From Polytrichum commune (Eukaryota; Streptophyta; Polytrichopsida; Polytrichales; Polytrichaceae): DNA of 64,000 bases. The DNA lies in NCBI GenBank assembly GCA_950295325.1, contig OX485808.1, positions 13,518,501-13,582,500 on the forward strand, given 5' to 3'. A program made the position numbers and the translations under genes. The notes under the pieces are model-generated. The model was not told where the DNA came from. It made no database searches and was given only the letters and a program-made list of their open reading frames with translations. This document shows positions 25,601-33,925 of the stretch, piece by piece (position 1 is the first letter of the stretch; every line of letters begins with the position of its first letter).

Positions 25601-25742
25601 GAAAGATTTCTAGAACACTGCAATTGCATTATGTAGATCAATGCAATTGCATTCTGCAGATCCTTGGGAAATACAAAACCACCCTCCTGAAATTCCGGAA
25701 CCCTCTCAACAAGGACCAGATTAACCAATGTAGGGCTTGAAG

Positions 25743-26478
25743 TTTACGGACGCGCGTCCGTAAACTTTGACGCACCAGGTGGGTGAAGCATGCAACATAT
25801 ATCCAGAACTTACGGACGCGCATCCGTAAGTTCTGGATATATTTAAAAAACAATATTATTACTAATGGACAGTATATTTTCCTAGTTTACGGACGCGCGT
25901 CCGTAAACTATTGACATCCAAGTAAACCCCACTCCTAGTTTACGGACGCGCGTCCGTAAACTAGTGACATCCGAGGAAACCCCATTCCTAGTTTACGGAC
26001 GCGCGTCCGTAAACTAGTGACATCCGAGTAAACCCCATTCCTAGTTTACGGACGCGCGTCCGTAAACTAGTGACATCCGAGTAAACCCCATTCCTAGTTT
26101 ACGGACGCGCGTCCGTAAACTAGTGACATCCGAGTAAACCCCATTCCTAGTTTACGGACGCGCGTCCGTAAACTAGTGACATCCAAGTAAACACCATTCC
26201 TAGTTTCCGGACGCACGTCCGTAAATTAGTGCTAACCCCGTAAACCCAACTACTAGTTTACGGACGTGCGTTCGTAAACTAAAACTTTCTTATTAAATCT
26301 TATCTTTGTTCATAGTTGAGATTCTCATCCCCAACTACCCGTTGATAGTTTACGGACGCGCGTCCGTAAACTACATGTGAAATTTCGTATTGACATATGC
26401 AAAATCATTTCGGATAGTTCATTCTGACACTATAATTCAAAACAACATGTGGAAAGTTTACGGACGCGCGTCCGTAAA
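25743..26478. repeat. Palindrome array upstream of the ParB-like gene
   Basis: Palindromes begin at 25743 and 25809. Eight tandem units of exactly 53 bases follow, starting at 25886, 25939, 25992, 26045, 26098, 26151, 26204 and 26257, and further copies lie at 26349 and 26457. Within the 53-base units the dyad extends to CTAGTTTACGG...CCGTAAACTAG, a perfect 30-base palindrome, separated by TGACATCCGAGTAAACCCCA-like spacers. The array ends 44 bases before the first recognised coding exon and probably lies in a 5' intron. Confidence 0.92.
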
Positions 26479-26522
26479 CTTGACATTGATCATGATGCTA
26501 AGCATTGTTTTTGCATTTGCAG

Positions 26523-27812
26523 ATGTCCTCTACAAAAAGGCCTGCAATTGACCAGGCATTTGAGTTTCTTCCGCCTCCACTTCCACCCGCCATCAAAGAT
26601 ATAAGCCACAACGATCACTACAAGCCAGTCGAAGACACAGTAGACAACTGGACAGTTTACGTAGAGAAACTTGAGAATGACACATTCGTACTTAGATTTG
26701 GGTATCAAATGAATACCAAAGATATAGACGTAGATAAATGGGTTAGAGTTAAAAATTGGTCAGTAGAGTGTGCAGTGGCCCAAGGTGACTATGTCGTCAT
26801 AGATCTTGAAAAACAAGATGACAGAGTCACAATTCTTCTTCATGAGCACAGACATCCATTCCACAAGGCTGAATGCGAAAATGGCAGCCCGGATGCGGGT
26901 TGCTTCAATCTGGCAACTGAATTCCAAGACTATGCATGCAATGCACCTTGGACGGGTAAGCGGCTTGGAAGACTCCTCAACAATGTCACGAGAGTGAATG
27001 GGGCAGTCCTGGAGTCCAGAAAGGGGAAAAGGAAGAAGAAAGTCGTTTCTGAACGACAACCGCGTGTTCCACAGACAGTCCCGGAAGGATCAAGACCGTC
27101 TCAAAGTGGAGCATCGAGAGGGAGCAGACCATCCAGTAAACGCTCCCATTCACAGATGGAGTCATCTGGACTTACCGAAGGTCCAGATGTCAGCTCCACC
27201 CTTACTGTCGCACCACTTCTGAAGAAAGGAGAACGCCCGAACTCTGATCTATCAACAAAAATTCAACAAGAGTTCGACGAAAAAACGAAAGCCTGCTGGC
27301 CAATGGGCAGGTATTTCACATTTGACGTGGATGTTTATAAATGCCACCAGGGCACCGAGAGTATGAATACTCGGGTGCAAGAAGAGAGCGGGGTCTGGTG
27401 GCAGATGAACAACATCATGAACAACCCGAAAGCTGACCGGCAGACCATATGTGTGACCCCAAAGGATCCAATCGTGGAGGTCACAGCAGAACATTGGCCA
27501 ATTATTAAGCAAGGGGAATTCTACATCGTGGACGGCCAGCATAGCGTGGAAGCGGCAAAAGCTCTCCTCGCAGACGATAATTGGAAGAGCCCTCTGAAAC
27601 CCACAATCCGATATTGGAAGGCACTTCTCGTGCATTCAGAGGACTCCAATCAGCGAATCGCCATATCAGCCTTCCTCAACCAGACAAACAAAATCAAAGC
27701 GTTTGAGGCGTCATGGGCAGCCAACATCGTGGCTGGTAGGACCTTGTGGGAGGAGCACGGCTGTCCACCAAAAGAGAGGGACAACGCAGTCGTCAAGAAT
27801 CCCAAATGGCAG
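26523..27812 (+). CDS. ParB-like domain gene, first recognised coding exon
   Basis: The exon starts at ATG directly after a consensus acceptor (GCATTTGCAG) and ends at a CAG|GTAATA donor, giving 430 codons in phase 0. The N terminus is unrecognised. A basic patch, KGKRKKK near residue 165, is a likely nuclear localisation signal and is followed by a Ser/Pro-rich linker. Residues about 260-420 resemble the ParB/sulfiredoxin fold: MNNIMNNP, then FYIVDGQHSVEAAKALL, where GQHSVEAAK fits the conserved nucleotide-binding box of ParB-type domains. ParB proteins bind palindromic sites or act as CTPases or nucleases; in eukaryotes the role is unknown. Reading past the donor gives FTDARP and a stop, which comes from the intronic palindrome. 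No upstream coding exon was found, so the true N terminus may be longer. Confidence 0.65.
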
Positions 27813-27827
27813 GTAATATTCCCAAAT

Positions 27828-27902
27828 GAATTTACGGACGCGCGTCCGTAAATTCTCCGTCACTCTTTCTGTGCTCTAAGTTTACGGACACGCGTCCGTA
27901 AA
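27828..27902. repeat. Two palindromes inside the intron after the ParB-like exon
   Basis: The intron is 27813-27966 (acceptor CTACTTGCAG). It contains a perfect 28-base palindrome at 27828-27855 (GAATTTACGG...CCGTAAATTC) and a second copy at 27881-27902 with one core change. Confidence 0.92.
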
Positions 27903-27966
27903 CTAGACTGTTCTCATTCCATTTGTTGATCTCATTTCAACAACTTATTTGTTTCTCTACTTGCAG

Positions 27967-28096
27967 GCATTCAGCAGTGCGATTGTGACGAAGTTCTCAA
28001 GTATTGACATGAAGCAAAGCGGCATGAAGACAGTGCACGATCTGAAGGGCGAACTGAAGCTCATCACTTCGTCGGGTAGGACCTGGGCTATCTGGA
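27967..28096 (+). CDS. ParB-like gene, exon 2, left part before the retrotransposon
   Basis: It begins after the CTACTTGCAG acceptor in phase 0 with AFSSAIVTKFSS and reads ITSSGRTWAIW up to the insertion. The final TGGA is the target-site sequence duplicated by the retrotransposon. The exon resumes at 38037. Confidence 0.75.
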
Positions 28097-28527
28097 TGTC
28101 ACGTGAGGTGACATCGGGGGCTAAGTCACGTCAACTTAGGAGTAAATGGACTCCATTAGGAGTCCATGTGTGTTGGGATGAGTAACGGACTCCATTGGGA
28201 GTCCTAGTTAGTTGTTCATCCACTCCATGGATGAACTCCACATTGGATTGGGGTTGTATGGAGAGGAAGGCCTCTTGACTTGCCATTGTTGTCAAGTCAA
28301 GTCTTGTGAGTGTGTTTTGAGAGAGAGAGAGCTTGTTGTTGCTTTCTCATGGCTATGGTGTAGTAGATTATGAGTAAAGCCTTTGCATTCTTTCTCCACC
28401 ACTTGCACTCTTGGATTCTCCCTTCGTGGAGTGAGAGATAGCTTGACTCTTGTGTGTGAATTTTAGAGTTTCTTAAGCTTTGTAAGGAGACATTTTAGTT
28501 TCTTAAGCTTGGAGAGAGAAACCCTCA
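28097..28527 (+). repeat. 5' LTR (repeat A, copy 1)
   Basis: It runs from TGTCACGTGAGGTGAC to AGAAACCCTCA, with typical TG...CA ends. TGTATG at about 28255 could act as a TATA-like element about 29 bases before ATTGTTGTCAAGT (28285-28297). If transcription starts there, U3 is about 28097-28284 and R-U5 is 28285-28527. Confidence 0.85.
28285..28297 (+). promoter_or_regulatory. LTR sequence complementary to the primer-binding site
   Basis: ATTGTTGTCAAGT in the LTR is exactly complementary to ACTTGACAACAAT at 28529-28541. In Tf1-type elements the 5' end of the RNA folds back on a site just after the LTR and primes reverse transcription; this pair fits that mode. Confidence 0.6.
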
Positions 28528-28528
28528 T

Positions 28529-28541
28529 ACTTGACAACAAT
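28529..28541 (+). promoter_or_regulatory. Candidate self-priming primer-binding site
   Basis: ACTTGACAACAAT starts two bases after the LTR end, where a primer-binding site is expected. It does not begin with TGG and matches no tRNA 3' end I know (no initiator-Met pattern). Its 13-base complement lies in the LTR at 28285-28297. Confidence 0.6.
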
Positions 28542-29821
28542 TGTTCAAATTTTTCATTTTTGGTTGTATTTCTGAGCCAGAATGGCCCAGTAATGAGAGC
28601 AAATGAGTGATACAAGTGTTTGAAAGCTTAGTTTGTCATTTCTTGCAACCTTCAAGAAGATTTTGAGAGAAATCTTCCCATTTTTCTTTTGTTGTCTCTT
28701 TGTGTTTTCTTCAAGTGTTGATGGTTGAATCTTGAGATTCCATTTGGTCTCAAGATTCTCAAGTCACATCATTCTTGCTTGCAATTTGTAAAAGCAAAAG
28801 TTTAATTCTTTTAAAAATCTACAAACAAATACAAACCAAACTTCAAATCCGAATTTTTTTTTATATAATATTTTTTTTGAGCTCCGGAGCTCCACGGACA
28901 CTCTTGGAGCTCCTGGAGCTCCAATTCTGCAGCCGGGGCCGGAAAAATCCCGGGCGGCGGCAGCCGGGCCCCGCGGCGACGTGGCAGCGGGCCGGGGGCG
29001 GGCGGGCGACAGCCTGGCCGGATGGCGGGCGGCGCCAGCCTGGCCCCCCTCCCCTTTTCAAGGTACCCTTGCCCCCCCTTTGAGTTACTTAATTAATTAG
29101 TTTAGTTAAGATTAGTTAACTTAATTAGTTAATTAGGTTGGTTCATTAAGTTAGTTAATTAAATTAATTAGCTTAATTAATTAGGTTCTTAGTTTAAGTT
29201 AATTAAGTTAATACATTTAGGCTAATTAAGTTACTTAGCTTAAGTTCATTAAGTTAATTAATTAAGTTAAATTTTTTTAAATTTTTTTTAAAAAAAATAA
29301 ACCGGATTTTTTTTTTTTTTTTTTTTTTTTACTTTCACTTTCAAATTTGGCATTTCATTGTCACAAACTTTGAGGCTCAAATTTGGGGGCATACTAGCTC
29401 CGATTGAAGTGAAATTTGAGCCTATTTTGTGTGAAATTTGCCAAGGAATCCAATGGTGTAATTGGATTTTTGATTGGAAGTCAAAATCATTGCTGAAATT
29501 GTTAATTTCAACGCTGATTTTTGTTTTTGGGAGCAAATTAACTCCGATTGGAGTGAAATTTGAGCCTAATTTGTGTGAAATCTTCCTAGGAGTCCATTGG
29601 TGCACTTAGTTTGTTGATTGGAGTTCATAATCACCTTGGAAATGAGCCTTTTCAACGCTGATTTTTCATTTTAATTACCAATCTCAAACCTTTGCACAAT
29701 TTTGGAATTCTGGGGGCATAAACACTTGGCATTTGGCAAGGGATTGCCATTTAGATAGCCCGCAACAGGTGCAGGTTGCCGTTACCTTGTAGATATTTGC
29801 AGGTACTCAAGTGATTATTTT
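28542..29821 (+). other. Retrotransposon 5' untranslated leader
   Basis: No coding is seen. It contains a GC-rich block (about 28870-29080) with GAGCTCCGGAGCTCC palindromes, then TTAATTAGTTAATTAAG-type repeats (about 29085-29275), a T tract, and a tandem duplication of about 140 bases (about 29380-29525 and 29530-29665) sharing TGAAATTTGAGCCTA and TTCAACGCTGATTTTT. Confidence 0.6.
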
Positions 29822-32800
29822 ATGGTGCAAACTAGGAGCCGATATTATCGATCTCCATCACCAGATTATTTGGAAAACGTGCATACCACAAATCTTGAGC
29901 CAGAGGTAGATACCAACGAGGCTTTTGAGCCTATTTCGGCGTTGGACACTACTAATAGGCTTCGGATTTGGAGTGTCGGCACGTTCGACGACATGGAGGA
30001 CGATCGCCACAATTCAGTGCGTGATCGGTTTTCAGGTCGAGCTGGGGGCATTTCCTTGCCCAATTGGAAACTCCGGTTTCGTACCTGGATTAAGGAGAAA
30101 CGCCAAAGGTCTTCCAATTTCAATGATTGGTATGCCTTTGAACTTCTGCCTCAACATTTGGAGTATGAGGCACTCCAAACTTACGAACGATGGACAGAGG
30201 GTCATCAGCGACAACTTCGGGAGGTGGAGCAGTATTGGGAGGCCCGGGTTGAACTTATTTCAGCCCTTAAAGATGGGGCGATTGCCACCTTAGCTCCACC
30301 TACCTTAAAGGAGGAGGATCCACTGGAGGAGTCTGAGGACCAAGAACTGGCATTTGGGCCAATGGTGGCTGGCAGTAGCACGGCTACCCTTTCACGGATG
30401 GCACGTGCTACACAGGCAGCATTGACGGCTGTTGGTCCACCACCTCCATTTAATCCCCTTACAGAATTTGTCGCACATTTGGAAGTGGAGTATGGTGGGT
30501 TTCGGCGAGACCAGATGCAGCGCATCCAGGATTTCCGCCGAGAGAAGGATGATACTCCACGGACCATGTATACGCGACTCGCGCGATTTGCTGTGGAGTC
30601 GGGAGGTGTTTTTGCTGAGAGTCAGCTTGTTAAAATATTTTTGTCTAAGATTGACAAGCGGCTACTTGAGTTGGCATCACCTCGGATTATCCTCGACTAC
30701 GAGGGCCGAGCTACGCTCGCACAAGCGTTTGCCGTGGTTGAGAAATGTGATCGGGCTCTTTGCCAACATGATGCCACGGATATGGTATCTTGGATGACAG
30801 AGAGTCCGAAACCAAGAAGAATTGTCACAGCTACTAGCAGTTTAGCTGAGACTCAACCCGTCAAGGAGCAAAAGATTTTGCATTGTTGGGGTTGTGGAGA
30901 AGCTGGTCATTCGAAGAATGATCCCAATTGTCCTAAGAAGAAGAAAACTCAGCCTTTGGGAAAATTCAAACAAAAGATGGAACCAGTAAGGGCAGGGGAC
31001 AATTCTAAGAAGAGACAATTGAAATGTAGCCATTGTGGTGGCACTAATCACGATGTGGATCATTGTTTCCTACTTCATCCTGAGATGCGGCCTGCCAGTT
31101 ATGTCACTGGAAAGTCTCTAAGGGAGCAGAGTCTTGAGGCTAAGGTGGCAGAGCTTGAGCAAAAGCTCAAATCTTCTGCATCTTTTGCTCAAATTTCTGA
31201 GCCGCATGTGGGTGGTGGCACCTCGGGTTCGGACATGTATATGTTTGGAGCAGCTGGAGAGGTGGTGGCGGCGGCTTCTACTCGCTCACAAACATTGGCA
31301 GATGCGGTGGCTTCCACGAGTGGTGGTAGCAACGAGGTGCTACATCCTCGCCATGCCGGACCAGCTGATCAAATTGGTCAAGCACGTTTACCTCTTTCAT
31401 TTGGATTGGTAGACACCACTGTTGTTGGGGCTAAAAACCCTGTACCTTTGAGAGATGGGGATTCCATCTCGAAGGATGTTACGCAGGCATTGGCATATAA
31501 AATTCTCCATATGCCAATTTTCTCGGGTTCGGAGTTTATGGCTTCGGATTTCAAGCCTGCTGCAGTTTTTCATTTAGCTGGGAGAATGTTAGAAGGTAAG
31601 GCGGATTTGCCATCCCTTCAAGTATCCCAAGCTGTGGTTGACGTACCTGTGGCTGAGGAGGTGGAGGACTTAGCCAATTTGCGAGCGAGTCTTGCGGATG
31701 CGGCGATCATTGCTTTTGGTAAGCAAACTGATATTCCTCCAGCATCAATTTCAGCAGTGGATACGTCATTTTCGAATTATGCGTCAGGAGCGGCATATCT
31801 TGCAGACATTTCTGCAAGGCCTGCTCGCGAACGGCATAATTTGCAACCTGGAGTTGTACGGCTGATGAACGACAAATCTTTGTTTCTCGTTTCACGCACG
31901 GATATGCCCACTATCCGTGCTACACCACTGAAAGTTATGATGGATTCCGGTGCTCAACCGGTTATGATTGGCAAAGGACTCGCTGACAGTCTTGGATTGA
32001 CGCCAGCAAGCTTGGATCCTTGTCCATTCACTATTGTGACTTCAGTAGGGGGCACTGAACGTGCAACATGTTACACCAAGGCACCTCTACGTTTGATTTT
32101 TCATGTGGGGGCAGGGCCTACTTACACTCATTTGTCAATGAAGTGTGTTGTTACTAATGCTACCAACTATGATATACTTGTTGGTCAGCAAGCTCTTTAC
32201 CCACTTGGCTTTGGTTTGGATAATTGGACGGAAGAGGCATGGATTAGACCAGGATGGTCCACTGGAGATGGCAGGAAGGTATTTATTCCCGTCACATTTG
32301 CAGCCACTGCTATGACTATGGTTGCGGAGGCAATGTTTGGTTGCAGCGGTTTAGTTGCAGATTTGCCTTGTACTCCAGTTTTATTGGAGGAAACAATGGA
32401 CTACACTTGTAATGCGGCAGAACAACAATTTTTACCATCTTTTCAAAGTCCTGCTCGACATTTCAAGGATCCAACTCCACCATGGCGAACTCCTAAGGAG
32501 TTATCCGACCATTGTCGACACATTGTAGCGGATTTGGAGCTTGGAGAGGCACCCCCAACTTCATCCTCATTTTCTTTTGCTCAACCCATTCGTTGGCAAC
32601 CATCACCTGAAGGTATTGTCCTTGTGGAGATCTTTGGAGGCATTGGCACAGGTTTGGCGGCAGTGTTGGAAGCTGGAATTACAGTTCGGCAATATATTCA
32701 TGTGGACAATGGGTATGCAGCCAACAGAGCCGTCCGACATCACATCCAACAATTGTTGTTGAGATACCCCGCACAATTGTCAGCCTCTGCCATTCATGGA

Positions 32801-33919
32801 TGTTGTGGTCAACTTCCTCAAGATGTCACTATGATTAGTGATGAGGATTTGAGAAGGTTGGGCCACGTGGATTTGATTATTGTAGGATGGCCTTGTCAAG
32901 GCCATTCGCGGGCAGGAACTGGCCAAGGATTGGATGATCCTAGGTCTAGTTTGTTTGCGGATTTGATGCGATTGACGCAATGGTGGTTTACCCACCAATC
33001 AACTCCGCCAGGGTACATTTTCGAAAATGTACCATTATTGGGTGATACCCGGCACAAAGTGGTGAAGGATAGTGAGTACATTAACCAAAATCTGGGTACT
33101 CCAACATTTCTGGATGCTGCATCTTTGGGATCCTTTGCTCATCGGCCTCGTTGGTTTTGGACCAACTTGGTATCACCTCGGGTGCTTTCAGTGGCGATTG
33201 CCCTCATTCCCCGCCTTATGGATCGCAAGGTGGATGACATTTTAGATGATCATCGTGTTTCCTTGGCAGTTACCAAGGATGACACCTTGCCATTTGCATT
33301 AATTAACAAGGTGGGAATTCCGAGAGGTGCACTACCTACTTTTGTGACATATTCACAGTCTTTTGCATTTCGATCTCGTGGACCTGGCATGGTTTGGGAT
33401 TCAAAATCCCAAACTTATGAGGAGCCTACGGCAGATGAGCGGAAACGCGCCATGGGTTTTCTTACAGGTACCACAGCTGCTCACGGGCTTCAGGAAGGTC
33501 AGAGACGTTTCCTATTGGGGCAAACTATGGATCTTAATAGCATTGTGTGGATAATTGGAATTTGTCTTGCTGCTCAACAACGTATGGATGACCAATTGCT
33601 TACTCTGAGGGCAGAGAACAATGGTCAGGGGGCAATGGAGCCGCAATCCAAGGATCACATTGAGGTCAATGATACCGAGGGATTATTTCCTTTGAAACTT
33701 CATGTTGCGGAAGAGCTTCGAGCCCAACGTGTTTTTTCAGCTTTGGCCCAAGAGTTTGGGAAGTTGGAGGCCCATAAAATGTTTCCACTTCTATTTCTTG
33801 GTGATACTTCATATGTGGGTAGCTATTTAGCTACACAAACTGATTGTAGTGGAGAGGATACGCATTTGGATTCAAGTGCAGATGATGGGGGCAAAGGTGT
33901 TGCCCTCTCCACGGACTAG
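29822..33919 (+). CDS. Retrotransposon gag-protease-DNMT3-like polyprotein (ends at leaky UAG)
   Basis: 1,365 residues in three parts. (1) Gag: a capsid-like region around FVAHLEVEYGGFRRDQM (about 220-310), then two zinc knuckles, CWGCGEAGH near 353 and the canonical CSHCGGTNHDVDHC near 401. (2) Aspartic protease: DSGAQPVMIG near 706 and NYDILVGQQAL near 780. (3) C5-cytosine methyltransferase, about 930-1250: motif I EIFGGIGTGLA, motif IV VGWPCQGHS with the catalytic Cys near 1021, motif VI FENV near 1067, motif VIII HRPRWFW near 1105, and motif X-like RRFLLGQTM near 1229. The AHRPRWFWTN box and the short IFGGIGTGLA motif I resemble DNMT3 rather than DNMT1 or CMT. All expected catalytic residues are present. 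Inferred role: de novo methylation of the element's own DNA copies or of the target locus. The UAG at 33917 is in frame with pol. Confidence 0.93.
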   Translation: MVQTRSRYYRSPSPDYLENVHTTNLEPEVDTNEAFEPISALDTTNRLRIWSVGTFDDMEDDRHNSVRDRFSGRAGGISLPNWKLRFRTWIKEKRQRSSNFNDWYAFELLPQHLEYEALQTYERWTEGHQRQLREVEQYWEARVELISALKDGAIATLAPPTLKEEDPLEESEDQELAFGPMVAGSSTATLSRMARATQAALTAVGPPPPFNPLTEFVAHLEVEYGGFRRDQMQRIQDFRREKDDTPRTMYTRLARFAVESGGVFAESQLVKIFLSKIDKRLLELASPRIILDYEGRATLAQAFAVVEKCDRALCQHDATDMVSWMTESPKPRRIVTATSSLAETQPVKEQKILHCWGCGEAGHSKNDPNCPKKKKTQPLGKFKQKMEPVRAGDNSKKRQLKCSHCGGTNHDVDHCFLLHPEMRPASYVTGKSLREQSLEAKVAELEQKLKSSASFAQISEPHVGGGTSGSDMYMFGAAGEVVAAASTRSQTLADAVASTSGGSNEVLHPRHAGPADQIGQARLPLSFGLVDTTVVGAKNPVPLRDGDSISKDVTQALAYKILHMPIFSGSEFMASDFKPAAVFHLAGRMLEGKADLPSLQVSQAVVDVPVAEEVEDLANLRASLADAAIIAFGKQTDIPPASISAVDTSFSNYASGAAYLADISARPARERHNLQPGVVRLMNDKSLFLVSRTDMPTIRATPLKVMMDSGAQPVMIGKGLADSLGLTPASLDPCPFTIVTSVGGTERATCYTKAPLRLIFHVGAGPTYTHLSMKCVVTNATNYDILVGQQALYPLGFGLDNWTEEAWIRPGWSTGDGRKVFIPVTFAATAMTMVAEAMFGCSGLVADLPCTPVLLEETMDYTCNAAEQQFLPSFQSPARHFKDPTPPWRTPKELSDHCRHIVADLELGEAPPTSSSFSFAQPIRWQPSPEGIVLVEIFGGIGTGLAAVLEAGITVRQYIHVDNGYAANRAVRHHIQQLLLRYPAQLSASAIHGCCGQLPQDVTMISDEDLRRLGHVDLIIVGWPCQGHSRAGTGQGLDDPRSSLFADLMRLTQWWFTHQSTPPGYIFENVPLLGDTRHKVVKDSEYINQNLGTPTFLDAASLGSFAHRPRWFWTNLVSPRVLSVAIALIPRLMDRKVDDILDDHRVSLAVTKDDTLPFALINKVGIPRGALPTFVTYSQSFAFRSRGPGMVWDSKSQTYEEPTADERKRAMGFLTGTTAAHGLQEGQRRFLLGQTMDLNSIVWIIGICLAAQQRMDDQLLTLRAENNGQGAMEPQSKDHIEVNDTEGLFPLKLHVAEELRAQRVFSALAQEFGKLEAHKMFPLLFLGDTSYVGSYLATQTDCSGEDTHLDSSADDGGKGVALSTD

Positions 33920-33925
33920 CAATCA
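33917..33925 (+). promoter_or_regulatory. Stop-codon readthrough signal UAG-CAA-UCA
   Basis: The amber stop ending the gag-DNMT frame is followed by CAATCA, matching the UAG-CAR-YYA context known to permit several percent readthrough in plants. The pol frame continues in the same register with no other stop until 37063, so readthrough would make a 2,413-residue fusion. Confidence 0.75.

Noticed and set aside
25886..26278. Regular short repeats with 53-base spacing that could suggest a CRISPR array
   Set aside because: The repeats are fully palindromic, the spacers are nearly identical rather than unique, there are no cas genes, and the sequence is eukaryotic.
27813..27851. Exon 1 of the ParB-like gene ending with FTDARP and a stop
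   Set aside because: A consensus CAG|GTAATA donor precedes it, and splicing to 27967 keeps phase 0; the peptide comes from the intronic palindrome.
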